64,000 bases of DNA from Candidatus Omnitrophota bacterium (GCA_041650805.1 JBAZKM010000006.1:1-64000), one strand, 5' to 3'; counted from the stretch's first letter, positions 9,060 to 18,340 are shown. Numbers and translations are program-made. Notes: generated by a model from the letters alone, not told the origin.

Positions 9060-11036
9060 GTGTTGCGATTGCGAGATATAACCGGCATTTTTCTCCAGTG
9101 CATACTTATAGCCGTCCTGATACTTTCGCCCGTCCTGTTTGATTCACGCGATATCCCCGTAATGGCGTTAATGGAAGTGCTCATCTTCTCTTCCGCTCTC
9201 CTGTGGTTCCTCAGGTCCGTACTATCCGGAAAGATAATCGTAACGAAGACGACCCTGTACCTGCCCATGTGCGCGTTCATCTTATTGCTGTCGGCACAGC
9301 TTCTGCTGGGAAAGGTGACGGGCGGGCATCTCGGCACCATATACCCGTACATCACAAAGCTCTATTTTTTCAAAGTCCTTTCATATATGTGCCTCTTTTT
9401 CATTATCGTGAACACCCTTCGCTCGCGCCGCGAGATAAACCGTCTTATATTCACGATCCTCGCCGTCGGCGTCATGCTGGCGGCATACGGGATCGTCCAG
9501 AAGGTATCCGGCGTCACCAGGATATTCGGTGTGCGAGAGGCCGAGGAGGTGCTCCTGATATATTCGAGCTACACTAATTGCAACTATTACTCCGGTTATA
9601 TGAATATGGTCATATTTCTCGCGCTGGGTGCGTTCTTTGCGTACCTGGCATACCTCGAAAAGGAGAGGGGTTACCGGCATTTTGACGTATTCGAGGGGTG
9701 GAATTTGATCTTTCTATTCGCCATAGGTATCATGACGGCAAGCCTTCTGCACACCCTTTCCATGGGCGGCATCATCGTCTTTTTCGCGTCGTCGGTATTC
9801 TTCTATGTTTCGTATTCGGAGAAGATGTCGCAAAAAAAATGGATCCTTCCGGCAGCCCTTCTTTTCACGGCGGCCATAGCGGCGGTCGTGTCGGCATGGT
9901 TCTTGCGCGGGATGTTATCCAGGATCTTCAGCGAACTGGCAGCGGTGTTGGGCAACATCAATACCTATGGGTTACGCGTGCCGTTGTGGGCCAGGGCGAT
10001 CGGCATGATGAAGGAACATCCCATCCTCGGCATAGGCGCCGGCACGTTCAGGTATATATTCCTCAAATATCAGCCGCACGTGAACGTATCTTTTGCGCAC
10101 CCCCACAGCGACTACCTGGGTGTCTTGCTGGAAAGCGGCGTTATAGGGTTTTCCATATTTGCGCTCGGGATGTCCTCTTTTTTCAAACGTTACATACGGC
10201 TTCTCCGGTTGCGCCACAACTCTTATTCCAGGGCCATCGGATACGGTTGTCTGGCATCAGCCTTTTCGATATTCGTCTTCAGCTTTGTCGATTCCAATAT
10301 GCGGGTTATGTCCAATGCGCTCCTCTTTTCGGCCATCCTGGGTATAGGTTTTTGCGCCATCCACTCCAGGTCCGACGGCGCTGAAGACGAGGACGCCATC
10401 TTTAAGACGAAGACCTTCCGGGTAGAGGGGGCAGTAAAGAGGGCGGCCCTCCTGGGCGCGGGAGTGGCATCTTTTTTATATCTGGCCAATGCAATCACGT
10501 CCCTGGCCGTTGCGGACGTGTACGGCATCTTAGGGTCGGCGGAAAAGAGGGCCGACCATCTTGAGACGGCAATAGCGTTGGAGCCGTCCGCCTCCGAGTA
10601 CCATTATGATCTCGCATATCTCTTCTCGAACGGTTTCAGCAAAAAGACGATGCGTAACGGAGGCTCGGCCGGAAAGGCGATAGCGGAGCTGGAAAGCGCG
10701 GTGCGGCTAAATCCCGCTTTCAGCAAATACCATCGCCGCCTCGGTTTCTTATATAGCTGTGTCGGTAAGGGTGAAAGGGCCGTGGAGGAGTTCAAGAAGG
10801 CCCAGGATACGGAGCCGTTAAACCCTTTCAATTACTTCCTCCTGGCGGCGCACTATTTTAACGAGGCAACGGCCGTCAGGGGAGTGAACCCCGCAGGCTC
10901 CGGGGCGATGGATAGAGGCGTCGCGGAATACAAAAAGGCGCTGTCGCTCGACCCCGCGCTCACCGTGTACAGGCACAGGGATATCATTGACGATTACGGC
11001 AGTGTTAAGAGGGCCCTGAAAGAGTACTCCCTCTAG
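9060..11036 (+). CDS. O-antigen ligase/polymerase-like membrane protein with C-terminal TPR region
   Basis: The N-terminal two thirds (about 1-470) are polytopic membrane helices. They include the Wzy_C-type block ending in HPILGIGAGTFRY and FAHPHSDYLGVLLESGVIGF (about 320-365), where His and Asp residues are typical of O-antigen ligases and polymerases. Residues ~500-640 form TPR-like helices (AIALEPSASEYHYDLAYLF, AVRLNPAFSKYHRRLGFLY, ALSLDPALTVYRHRD). The enzyme would polymerise or ligate lipid-linked sugar units at the periplasmic face. The start is uncertain: GTG at 9060 overlaps the only good ribosome site (GAGG, 9057-9060), so TTG at 9069, eight bases downstream of it, fits better. This is the last gene of the polysaccharide group. 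Confidence 0.85.
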   Translation: MLRLRDITGIFLQCILIAVLILSPVLFDSRDIPVMALMEVLIFSSALLWFLRSVLSGKIIVTKTTLYLPMCAFILLLSAQLLLGKVTGGHLGTIYPYITKLYFFKVLSYMCLFFIIVNTLRSRREINRLIFTILAVGVMLAAYGIVQKVSGVTRIFGVREAEEVLLIYSSYTNCNYYSGYMNMVIFLALGAFFAYLAYLEKERGYRHFDVFEGWNLIFLFAIGIMTASLLHTLSMGGIIVFFASSVFFYVSYSEKMSQKKWILPAALLFTAAIAAVVSAWFLRGMLSRIFSELAAVLGNINTYGLRVPLWARAIGMMKEHPILGIGAGTFRYIFLKYQPHVNVSFAHPHSDYLGVLLESGVIGFSIFALGMSSFFKRYIRLLRLRHNSYSRAIGYGCLASAFSIFVFSFVDSNMRVMSNALLFSAILGIGFCAIHSRSDGAEDEDAIFKTKTFRVEGAVKRAALLGAGVASFLYLANAITSLAVADVYGILGSAEKRADHLETAIALEPSASEYHYDLAYLFSNGFSKKTMRNGGSAGKAIAELESAVRLNPAFSKYHRRLGFLYSCVGKGERAVEEFKKAQDTEPLNPFNYFLLAAHYFNEATAVRGVNPAGSGAMDRGVAEYKKALSLDPALTVYRHRDIIDDYGSVKRALKEYSL

Positions 11037-11067
11037 CGCCCGCCTATAAGGCGCGCCGGATTTTGCC

Positions 11068-11096
11068 TTGACATAACCTCACCCCTATATTAGAAT
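11068..11096 (+). promoter_or_regulatory. Sigma70-type promoter of the hydrogenase operon
   Basis: TTGACA (11068-11073), a 17-base spacer, and TAGAAT (11091-11096). Transcription should start near 11103, only about 10 bases before the ATG at 11114. No Shine-Dalgarno site lies between them. Confidence 0.7.
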
Positions 11097-11113
11097 AAAC
11101 ATTCCCCAAAATT

Positions 11114-12163
11114 ATGAGTAACGATATCTATACCATAACTCGGAACGATCTTTTTGACCTCCTCACAAGGTTGTCGGGAACGAGCAGGGTCTTTGTCCCT
11201 TACCGTAAAGGGGAGAGACTCTCCTTCGGGCCCTTTGACCCGGCGAAGGAGAGCGCAATAGATCTCGGAGGGATTCGGCAGAGCCAGCCGCTCAAGTCGT
11301 TCCTTAACCATCCGCGGGAGAAGGTCACGGGAGGTCCGGATAGCGACAGCAGGCCCGTTGTGATAGCCGGTGTCAAAGGATGCGACCTCCAGAGCCTGGT
11401 GCTGCAGGATTTCGTGTTCAAAGACGGAGATCTTAAGGACCCGTTCTATGTCAATAACAGGGAACGGTGCCTGATAATATCAAGTGACTGCACCTACGCG
11501 CGCGAAACATGTTTTTGCACAGCCATGGCAGGCGCGCCGTATCCAAAAAAGTATTTTGACCTTAACCTATCCGATGCCGGCGGCAGCTTTCTCGTCGAGG
11601 TCGGCAGCGAAAAAGGGATGGGTATAGTAAATGTGTATAAAACTTTCTTCAGGGATGCTCTACCCGGAGAGATCGAGAAGAGAGATGCCGGGAGGCAAAA
11701 GGTCGCGGGCGAGGTATCGCGGTATATCTCCGAACGAGGCACGCCGAATACGGAGGCGATCAGCGGTATGATGAAGAGGCATTACAATACGGTCGGGCTC
11801 TGGCAGGATTCTTCCTCGACCTGTGTCGAGTGCGGCGCCTGTAACCTCGTATGCCCGACCTGCCATTGTTTCCTCCTCTTCGACGAAAAGGTGAACGAAG
11901 GGTCCAGGCGGCTCAGGATATGGGACTCCTGTCTCTACAACAGTTTTGCCAGGGTCGCAGGAGGCGCGAACCCGCGCAAGCATCTGTACGAACGCCTCCG
12001 GAACAGGTTTGACAAGAAATTTGCCTTCTTCCCGGAAGTCCTCGATTACTTTGCCTGTACCGGATGCGGCCGGTGCATTGAGGCCTGCCCCGGAGATATA
12101 GATATCCGGGAGGTGCTCAAGGGGCTCGTTAGGGGCGAGTGGAGTAAGCCGCCGCATAAGTGA
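11114..12163 (+). CDS. Ferredoxin-type dicluster subunit, sulfhydrogenase beta / AsrA-like (HydB family)
   Basis: This 349-residue protein has two C-terminal [4Fe-4S] motifs. The first has Cys237, 240, 243 and 247, with extra Cys250 and Cys252 in CPTCHCF. The second has Cys315, 318, 321 and 325 (CTGCGRCIEACPGD). The N-terminal region resembles the beta subunit of sulfhydrogenases and AsrA of anaerobic sulfite reductase, which pass electrons between an FAD/NAD(P) subunit and a catalytic partner. The next gene is the matching gamma/AsrB-type flavoprotein. Since a membrane hydrogenase follows, the pair is inferred to be a soluble electron input/output module docked on it. This is the first gene of the operon and has an almost leaderless start. 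It could also serve an independent oxidoreductase. Confidence 0.82.
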   Translation: MSNDIYTITRNDLFDLLTRLSGTSRVFVPYRKGERLSFGPFDPAKESAIDLGGIRQSQPLKSFLNHPREKVTGGPDSDSRPVVIAGVKGCDLQSLVLQDFVFKDGDLKDPFYVNNRERCLIISSDCTYARETCFCTAMAGAPYPKKYFDLNLSDAGGSFLVEVGSEKGMGIVNVYKTFFRDALPGEIEKRDAGRQKVAGEVSRYISERGTPNTEAISGMMKRHYNTVGLWQDSSSTCVECGACNLVCPTCHCFLLFDEKVNEGSRRLRIWDSCLYNSFARVAGGANPRKHLYERLRNRFDKKFAFFPEVLDYFACTGCGRCIEACPGDIDIREVLKGLVRGEWSKPPHK

Positions 12164-12180
12164 AAGCTGAAAGCTGAAAA
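12162..12180 (+). repeat. Word repeat AGCTGAAAGCTGA, copy 1
   Basis: The junction between the stop codon and the next ATG consists of tandem AGCTGAAA words. A 15-base stretch (AAAGCTGAAAGCTGA) recurs in inverse orientation at 24061-24080, another operon junction. Confidence 0.6.
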
Positions 12181-12998
12181 TGGATAATCCGTATCGTTAC
12201 ATAGATGCAGAGATAACGGGCGTAGTGACGGAAACGGCCAGTATAAAGACATTCACGCTCAAACCGAAAGAGCCGGTAAGCTTCCGGGCAGGCCAGTTCA
12301 TGGATGTCACCGTGCCCGGGACAGGAGAGGCGCCCTTTACGCCTTCCTCGAACCATAATTCGTGCGAGACGCTCGACTTCACGATAATGAAAGCCGGGCG
12401 CGTTACGAAGGCGCTGCACGGGATGGGCCCCGGCTCCATGGTGGGATTGAGGGGGCCGTACGGCCTCGGCTACCCTTTAAAAGATTTTAAGTCAAAAGAG
12501 GTCTATATAGTCGGCGGCGGCGTCGGCCTTGCGCCGCTCCGGGCACTTCTCTACGCGCTCTTTAATGAAGTGAACGATTACAGGAAGATAATAGTCAAAT
12601 ACGGGTCCAGGACGCCCAAAGACATCGTTTACAAGAATGAGATAGAGGGCTGGAAGAAGAGGGGCCAGCACGTCGAGCTTGAGGTGACGACGGATATAGG
12701 GGACGAAACGTGGAAGGGCAACGTGGGCCTCGTAACGACTATACTCAAGGACCGGGGGTTGGATATGGAGACGGCCGTCTCCATCGTATGCGGTCCGCCC
12801 ATAATGATGAAATTCACCACGTTCAAACTCCTGGACCTGGGGTTCAAGGAGCATAATATATACCTTTCGATGGAGAAGAATATGTCCTGCGGCATAGGCA
12901 AGTGCGGCCACTGCAGGGTGGGGCCGTATTATGCATGCAAGGACGGGCCGGTATTCACGTACGATAAGCTGAAGGACCTGCCGAATATATGGGAATGA
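12180..12998 (+). CDS. FAD/NAD(P)H-binding reductase with [2Fe-2S] C-terminus, AsrB / sulfhydrogenase gamma-like
   Basis: This 272-residue protein is of the ferredoxin-NADP reductase type. The FAD domain carries RAGQFMDVTVPG (about 39-50) and a GPYGLGYPL turn. The NAD(P) domain carries IVGGGVGLAPLRALL (about 111-125). Cys237, Cys242, Cys245 and Cys253 (CGIGKCGHCRVG...C) form the PyrK-like [2Fe-2S] site at the end. The family moves electrons between NAD(P)H and iron-sulfur proteins. With the preceding dicluster subunit it forms a HydBG/AsrAB-like pair. Its place at the head of a membrane-hydrogenase operon suggests NAD(P)H as electron donor or acceptor alongside ferredoxin. No clear ribosome site precedes the ATG because the junction is filled by a short repeat. 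Its stop overlaps the next start (ATGA). Confidence 0.88.
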   Translation: MDNPYRYIDAEITGVVTETASIKTFTLKPKEPVSFRAGQFMDVTVPGTGEAPFTPSSNHNSCETLDFTIMKAGRVTKALHGMGPGSMVGLRGPYGLGYPLKDFKSKEVYIVGGGVGLAPLRALLYALFNEVNDYRKIIVKYGSRTPKDIVYKNEIEGWKKRGQHVELEVTTDIGDETWKGNVGLVTTILKDRGLDMETAVSIVCGPPIMMKFTTFKLLDLGFKEHNIYLSMEKNMSCGIGKCGHCRVGPYYACKDGPVFTYDKLKDLPNIWE

Positions 12999-13495
12999 GA
13001 CAGTTATTGATCGACTTGGACATATGCCAGAGATGCGAAGAGTGCGGCTCGATCTGCAGCTACACCCAGCACCCCGGCAATAACGGCATAACGACGATGC
13101 GGGAGCTGGCGCACTTTGCGGTCATATGCCGGCGCTGCGATGATGAGCCGTGCGTCGGATCATGCCCGTGGGAGGCGCTCGAGAAACAACCGGACAGGGT
13201 GCTTAAGCGGTATATGATGAGGTGCACCTCATGCAAGTCGTGCGCGAACGGCTGTCCGTTCGGCACCATATATCCGGAGACGATACCGTTCATAATATCG
13301 AGATGCGATCTCTGCATCGGCAGGTTGCGTGGGGACGCCGTACCCATATGCCTCGAATCATGCAGCCACGGCGGCGTTAAATACGGGGAATTCGAGGAGA
13401 AGAAAGAGGACGGTATATACAGGGTCTCTGACAGCATAATGGTGAAGACGAACCTTAAGTGGGAGCGCATACTCCAGACGGTGCATAAGCGATGA
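12995..13495 (+). CDS. Polyferredoxin subunit with four [4Fe-4S] motifs (HycB/CooF-like)
   Basis: A 166-residue protein with four Cys clusters in the order CQRCEECGSIC, CRRCDDEPCVGSCPW, CTSCKSCANGCPFG and CDLCIG...CLESC. This is the layout of HycB/HydN/CooF electron-transfer subunits, which link soluble donors to group 4 hydrogenases. The start at 12995 is preferred over the ATG at 12989 because it forms an ATGA overlap with the upstream stop. Its own stop overlaps the next ATG (13492). It sits between the NAD(P)H module and the membrane module, consistent with an electron wire between them. Confidence 0.9.
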   Translation: MRQLLIDLDICQRCEECGSICSYTQHPGNNGITTMRELAHFAVICRRCDDEPCVGSCPWEALEKQPDRVLKRYMMRCTSCKSCANGCPFGTIYPETIPFIISRCDLCIGRLRGDAVPICLESCSHGGVKYGEFEEKKEDGIYRVSDSIMVKTNLKWERILQTVHKR

Positions 13496-14439
13496 ACATG
13501 GTCAAGGCGGCAGAATATATAGCCCTATTCCTTCTCTTCCCCGGATTCCTCTTTTCCGTTGCTATGGGATGCCTGGTGGGCTGGATCGACAGGAAGGTCA
13601 CGGCGAGGGTGCAATGGCGCGTAGGCCCCCCCTGGTATCAGAATTTTGCCGACATGATCAAGCTCTTATTTTATAAAGAGACGCTCATGCCGGAAGGCGT
13701 TTCGAAGGGCATCTTCCTGGGCATGCCGCTCATAGCGGCCGCAAGCGCGTCGCTTGTATCGACGATGATCCTTGTAGTAAATCATGCCCCCGGGAAGGGT
13801 TTCATAGGAGACCTCATAGTCATCGTCTACCTTCTTATGATACCGCCGGTGGCCACCATGCTGGGCGCCTTCGCGTCACGCAATACGCTGGCATCGCTAG
13901 GCGCGTCGCGCGAGATGAAGATGATGCTCTCATATGAACTTCCGTTCATACTTGCGCTGATCGTCCCTGTGATGAAGTCGGGATATGCCATAAAGCTGGG
14001 AGATATACTATTGTACCAGGAGATGAACGGGGCCATCATAGGGAGCGTCTCCGGATCATTGTCCTTTATGGTAATGATCATCTGTATCCAGGCGAAGCTG
14101 GGGCTTGTGCCTTTCGACATCCCCGAGGCAGAGACGGAGATAATGGCAGGCACCTTCATAGAATATTCCGGGAAGGCCCTCGGCATATTGAAAGCGGCCA
14201 GGGCCATATTGACGTTCATCCTTCCCGTGATAGTCATGACATTGTACATGGGCGGGATAAAGCCCGGACCCGGAGGATTTTTAAAGAGCATATCGGAGTA
14301 TGCGGCCGTCGTGGTCATGCTTGTACTTATAAAGAATACCAACCCGAGGGTGAGGGTAGACCAGGCGCTCAGGTTCTTCTGGGGACCCGTTACCGCGATA
14401 TCGATAGTGGCCGTACTGGCCGCATATATGGGATATTAG
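13492..14439 (+). CDS. Membrane anchor subunit of group 4 hydrogenase (NuoH/HyfC/MbhM-like)
   Basis: A 315-residue protein with about eight membrane helices. The conserved loop GWIDRKVTARVQWRVGPPWYQNFADMIKL (about 25-52) and FDIPEAETEIMAG (about 208-220) mark the NuoH/HycD family. This subunit anchors the hydrogenase arm and forms the quinone-site-equivalent cavity where redox energy passes to the ion-pumping subunits. It overlaps the upstream gene by ATGA. The acidic EAETE patch is intact. Length is normal for the hydrogenase form. Confidence 0.93.
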   Translation: MNMVKAAEYIALFLLFPGFLFSVAMGCLVGWIDRKVTARVQWRVGPPWYQNFADMIKLLFYKETLMPEGVSKGIFLGMPLIAAASASLVSTMILVVNHAPGKGFIGDLIVIVYLLMIPPVATMLGAFASRNTLASLGASREMKMMLSYELPFILALIVPVMKSGYAIKLGDILLYQEMNGAIIGSVSGSLSFMVMIICIQAKLGLVPFDIPEAETEIMAGTFIEYSGKALGILKAARAILTFILPVIVMTLYMGGIKPGPGGFLKSISEYAAVVVMLVLIKNTNPRVRVDQALRFFWGPVTAISIVAVLAAYMGY

Positions 14440-14441
14440 CC

Positions 14442-14873
14442 ATGGGCTTCAAAGAGAAGATATTGACGAGATCCATTTATGTCTTTCACGTTTCAAGCGG
14501 CAGCTGCAATAACTGCGATATCGAGATCATCGATTGTCTTACGCCGCGGTTCGACCTGGAACGTTTAGGGATAGTACTGGTGGGGAGCGTAAAACACGCG
14601 GATGTGCTTCTCTGCACCGGTTCCGCAAATAAGATGACGATACCTCTCATAAAAAAACTTTATGACCAGATGCCGAAACCGGGCTTTGTGATCGCCTGGG
14701 GCGCGTGCGGTTCTTCCAGGGGGCTATTCAAGGATAGCTACAATACCGGCACCCCGCTCGACGAGGTCATCCCGGTAGATATGTATATCCCCGGATGTCC
14801 TCCCAAGCCGGAGGCGGTCCTGGCGGCCCTGGTGAAACTTGTAAATAAGATAAGGGCGAAAAAGGAAATATAG
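14442..14873 (+). CDS. [NiFe] hydrogenase small subunit (NuoB/EchC/MbhJ-like)
   Basis: A short 143-residue small subunit of group 4 type. Likely ligands of the proximal [4Fe-4S] cluster are Cys22 and Cys25 (SGSCNNCDIE), Cys in WGACGSSRG (about 88) and Cys in PGCPPKPEAV (about 120). The CxxC start differs from the CC pair of complex I NuoB and matches energy-converting hydrogenases. It has no twin-arginine signal, so it is cytoplasm-facing. It is followed immediately by the NuoC-like and large-subunit genes. The extra Cys32 is not a standard ligand. Confidence 0.93.
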   Translation: MGFKEKILTRSIYVFHVSSGSCNNCDIEIIDCLTPRFDLERLGIVLVGSVKHADVLLCTGSANKMTIPLIKKLYDQMPKPGFVIAWGACGSSRGLFKDSYNTGTPLDEVIPVDMYIPGCPPKPEAVLAALVKLVNKIRAKKEI

Positions 14874-15341
14874 ATGACGATCGACGAGATATTGGCTAAA
14901 TTACAGGGGCGCTTTACCAGCAAAGTCCTGAAGACATACAGGCATTCGGATAAGAAGGCGTACGTCGATATATATCCGAAAGATATCGTAGACCTGACGC
15001 GCTATCTATTAAAAGAAGCGGGCCTGAGGTTCAATATCGCGAGCGCCGTAGACACATTTGAAGGCATCGAGATACTGTACCACTTTGCGCTGGACCGGTC
15101 CGGCCTTGTCGTATCCGTGCGCGCGCTCATATCGGACAAAGCCGACCCGCATATCGATACCATAACATCCGTGACAAAGTCCGCATGGTGGATAGAGCGG
15201 GAGATACACGAGCTATTCGGCGTGGAGTTCAACGGCAATGATGACCTGAGGCCGCTCCTGCTCCCGGACGACTGGCCGAAAGGCGTATATCCTTTAAGGA
15301 AGGACTTCATAGTCCCCAAGAGAGATTCGAGGAAAGCATGA
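14874..15341 (+). CDS. NuoC-like hydrogenase subunit (EchD/MbhK-like)
   Basis: A 155-residue protein with the complex I 30-kDa signature WWIEREIHELFGVEFNGNDD (about 102-121) followed by LLLPDDWPKGVYPLRKDF. The family has a structural role, bracing the large subunit against the membrane arm. It begins right after the small-subunit stop (TAG then ATG) and overlaps the large subunit by ATGA. It is a separate protein here, whereas in E. coli HycE it is fused to the large subunit. Confidence 0.92.
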   Translation: MTIDEILAKLQGRFTSKVLKTYRHSDKKAYVDIYPKDIVDLTRYLLKEAGLRFNIASAVDTFEGIEILYHFALDRSGLVVSVRALISDKADPHIDTITSVTKSAWWIEREIHELFGVEFNGNDDLRPLLLPDDWPKGVYPLRKDFIVPKRDSRKA

Positions 15342-16531
15342 GCCACAACGCGCACGTGCCGATAGGGCCGTACCATCCGCTCCAGGAAGAGCCGGAATTT
15401 TATAAACTTGTAGTCGAAGGCGAGAAGGTCGTGGACGTCGATGTGCGGATCGGTTATAACCACCGCGGCATAGAGAAGATATCCGAGTCGAAGAGCTTCG
15501 ACCAGTCGATATTCATCGTGGAGCGTATCTGCGGAATATGTTCAGGCAGCCACCCCATAGCGTGTGTCAACGCCATTGAGGATATAGACGGTATAAAGGT
15601 GCCGGAGAGGGCGCTCTACATAAGGTCGATCATCCAGGAGCTCGAACGCATCCACTCGCACATGCTCTGGCTGGGTCTCGCGGGCCACTTCCTCGGTTAC
15701 AACACGGTCTTCATGTGGGCATGGAAGTACAGGGAGGACATATGCGACATTATGGAGACGGTGACCGGTAACAGGCAGAATTATGCCATGATGAAGGTCG
15801 GCGGGGTACGGCGGGATATAGAGAAAGAGCACGTGTCATACATACTGCAGCGTCTCGACAGGTTCCTGCGCAATCTCGATAAACTTAAGGGGGCGGTATT
15901 GGATGACCCGGTCATCCATGCCCGCACGAAGGGCGTCGGCATCCTGACCAAAGAAGAAGCGGTCGATTACGCGGCGCTCGGTCCGACGGCGAGGGCTTCC
16001 GGAGTGGATATAGATGTCCGCAGGGACCATCCCTACGCCGCCTATGATAAGGTCAAGTGGAGCGTAATAACCCAAAAAGAGGGCGACGTATTCGCCAAGA
16101 CGGTCGTCAGGATACTCGAGATGTACGAAGCGGCCGGTATAATACGGCAGTGTCTCGACAGGATGCCGGAAGGGCCGATAGACGCCGGCGTGAAGGATAT
16201 CTCGCAGGGCGAGGGGATAGGGCAGTGCGAGGCGCCCAGAGGAGAGTGTTTTCATTACGTTAAATCCGACGGCACCAACTCTCCGGTCCGCCACAAGATA
16301 AGGGCCCCGACATATATGAACTTTCCCACGTTCAGGGAGACGGTCATAGGACAGACGGTCTCGGACGCGACTATAATATTGGCCGCGATAGACCCGTGTT
16401 ACTGCTGCACCGAGAGGATGGTCGTGATCGATGAGCGCGGAAAAGAGAAATTGAACGCCCAGGACCTCATAAGGTTGTCGCAGGAGAAGACGAAAAGGAT
16501 AGCGGAGAAGCTGGGAAAAGGGTTGTCATGA
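15338..16531 (+). CDS. [NiFe] hydrogenase large subunit, group 4 (NuoD/EchE/MbhL-like)
   Basis: The 397-residue catalytic subunit. Both nickel-binding pairs are present: Cys65/Cys68 in ERICGICSGSHP and Cys354/Cys357 in DPCYCCTER. This separates it from complex I NuoD and from hydrogenase-related complexes that lack the ligands, so it should be a true hydrogenase. A tail of about 37 residues follows Arg360, where maturation proteases of this class cut, and a HycI-like protease is encoded at the operon end. The unusual second motif has three Cys within four positions (CYCC). The reaction is reversible H2 formation or oxidation coupled to ion translocation. Confidence 0.95.
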   Translation: MSHNAHVPIGPYHPLQEEPEFYKLVVEGEKVVDVDVRIGYNHRGIEKISESKSFDQSIFIVERICGICSGSHPIACVNAIEDIDGIKVPERALYIRSIIQELERIHSHMLWLGLAGHFLGYNTVFMWAWKYREDICDIMETVTGNRQNYAMMKVGGVRRDIEKEHVSYILQRLDRFLRNLDKLKGAVLDDPVIHARTKGVGILTKEEAVDYAALGPTARASGVDIDVRRDHPYAAYDKVKWSVITQKEGDVFAKTVVRILEMYEAAGIIRQCLDRMPEGPIDAGVKDISQGEGIGQCEAPRGECFHYVKSDGTNSPVRHKIRAPTYMNFPTFRETVIGQTVSDATIILAAIDPCYCCTERMVVIDERGKEKLNAQDLIRLSQEKTKRIAEKLGKGLS

Positions 16532-18333
16532 CCTATACGGCGCTTACATATATCATAGGCATACCGGTTATCGCAGGCATCGTATGCCTTGCCGTCCCCG
16601 ACAGGATAAAGTCGCTGGCGAGGGCCATCGCAATGACGGCCACCCTGGCGGCCCTGGTCCTTTCGGTGCGTATCTTCATCCATAAAGAGGAATGGGCAGG
16701 GCTCTCATCTTCGCTATTTTCCGTCGATGCCCTTTCCGCGTTCATAGGTATGGGTGTTACTGTGTTCGCTTTCCTGATAGCGCTCTATTCTTGCGGGTTC
16801 ATCGCCAAAGGCGTAGGGAGGTATTTTGGCTGGTACCTGTTGGCCCTGGCAGGTTCCCTGGGGGTCTCATTCGCCGATAACCTTATAATCCTGCTCGTCT
16901 CATGGGGATCCCTGGCGGTCGTCCTTTATCTTCTTGTGAATATGAGCGCCACCAAAAGGGCCGCCGAGTCGGCAAGGAAGGCGCTCATCGTAATAGGCGG
17001 CACGGATGCCGTCATGATATTCGGGATAGCCGTTCTCTGGGCCATGACGGGGACTTTCTCGATGAGCAAGATGCATATCCCGCTGAACGGGATACTGCCG
17101 TTTGCCGCTTACCTCTCCCTGGCGATAGCGAGCTTTGCCAAAGCGGGCGCAATGCCTTTCCACTCATGGCTTCCTGACGTTGCCGAAGACGGCCCCGCGC
17201 CGGTCACCGCCTACCTTCCGGCGTCGCTCGACAAACTTCTGGGCATATACCTTCTGGCCAGGATCTCAATGAACGTATTTATCATGAACGATATCAGCCG
17301 CGGGCTTCTCCTTATCGTAGGTTCGGTAACGATAGTCCTGGCGGTCATATACGCCCTTGTCCAGCACGACCTGAAACGGCTCCTCGGGTATCATGCGGTT
17401 TCCCAGGTAGGGTATATGATACTCGGTATAGGTACGGGTAACCCCATAGGGATAGCTGGCGGCCTCTTCCATATGCTGAACCACGCCATATACAAATCGT
17501 GCCTCTTCCTGGCAGGCGGGGCCGTCGAGAAGGAGACGGGTACGACGGACCTGGATAAACTCGGAGGGCTTGCCCAGGCCATGCCGGTCACCTTTCTGGC
17601 CTTCCTGGTAGCTTCCCTCTCGATATCCGGTATCCCGCCTTTTAACGGGTTCGCCTCAAAGTGGATGGTATACCAGGGGATCATAGAATCGGCCTGCGGT
17701 AAAGGCGGCCGCCTGTGGGTCCTCTGGCTGACGGCAGCCATGTTCGGCAGCGCGCTCACCGTCGCCAGTTTCATGAAGCTTGTTCACTCCGTATTCCTCG
17801 GGCGGCCTTCCGGGAGTCTGGATAATATAAAAGAGGCCGTCTCGGCTATGAAGCTCCCCATGGTCATACTGGCGGCGCTATGCGTCGTCTTCGGTATATT
17901 CGCGTTCAGCGTGCCGCTTTCGATCCTTATATTGCCTGCCATAGGAGCCCGGGTCTCATACGAAGGGCTCTGGAGCCCCGCCATTGCGACGGCGCTTGTA
18001 GGCATAGGAGTATTCGCGGGCTTTCTCATTTACCGTCTTTCCGGCAGAAAGTCGTTCCGTACGGTCTCAACGTTCGTGGGCGGGACAGACCAGGAAGATC
18101 TCGGCAGGATATCGGGTACGGAATTCTACGATACCATCAGGGACCTGAAAGGGCTCGGTGCGATATACAGGAAAGAGGAAGCGAAGACATTCGATATATA
18201 CGAAATGGGCAGGAAGGCGGTGGGCATATTTACGCGTATGGGGCAATATGCCCACAACGGGGTACTGCCGACATATATGGTGTGGTGCCTGCTGGGCATG
18301 GTGGGCATGTTCCTGGTACTCTTTTTAAGGTAG
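16528..18333 (+). CDS. Ion-translocating antiporter-like subunit (NuoL/HyfB-type)
   Basis: A 601-residue polytopic protein of the proton-conducting complex I family. The core has AGAMPFHSWLPDVAEDGPAP (about 208-227), where Lys and His residues form the half-channel, and LGYHAVSQVGYMILGIG (about 289-305). The C-terminal extension ends in a last membrane helix (LLGMVGMFLVLFLR), as in HyfB/HycC rather than MrpD. It follows the large subunit with an ATGA overlap. A second antiporter-like subunit is encoded at 19659, so the complex should have two ion paths. Whether it carries H+ or Na+ cannot be read from sequence alone. Confidence 0.92.
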   Translation: MTYTALTYIIGIPVIAGIVCLAVPDRIKSLARAIAMTATLAALVLSVRIFIHKEEWAGLSSSLFSVDALSAFIGMGVTVFAFLIALYSCGFIAKGVGRYFGWYLLALAGSLGVSFADNLIILLVSWGSLAVVLYLLVNMSATKRAAESARKALIVIGGTDAVMIFGIAVLWAMTGTFSMSKMHIPLNGILPFAAYLSLAIASFAKAGAMPFHSWLPDVAEDGPAPVTAYLPASLDKLLGIYLLARISMNVFIMNDISRGLLLIVGSVTIVLAVIYALVQHDLKRLLGYHAVSQVGYMILGIGTGNPIGIAGGLFHMLNHAIYKSCLFLAGGAVEKETGTTDLDKLGGLAQAMPVTFLAFLVASLSISGIPPFNGFASKWMVYQGIIESACGKGGRLWVLWLTAAMFGSALTVASFMKLVHSVFLGRPSGSLDNIKEAVSAMKLPMVILAALCVVFGIFAFSVPLSILILPAIGARVSYEGLWSPAIATALVGIGVFAGFLIYRLSGRKSFRTVSTFVGGTDQEDLGRISGTEFYDTIRDLKGLGAIYRKEEAKTFDIYEMGRKAVGIFTRMGQYAHNGVLPTYMVWCLLGMVGMFLVLFLR

Positions 18334-18340
18334 GATAAAG

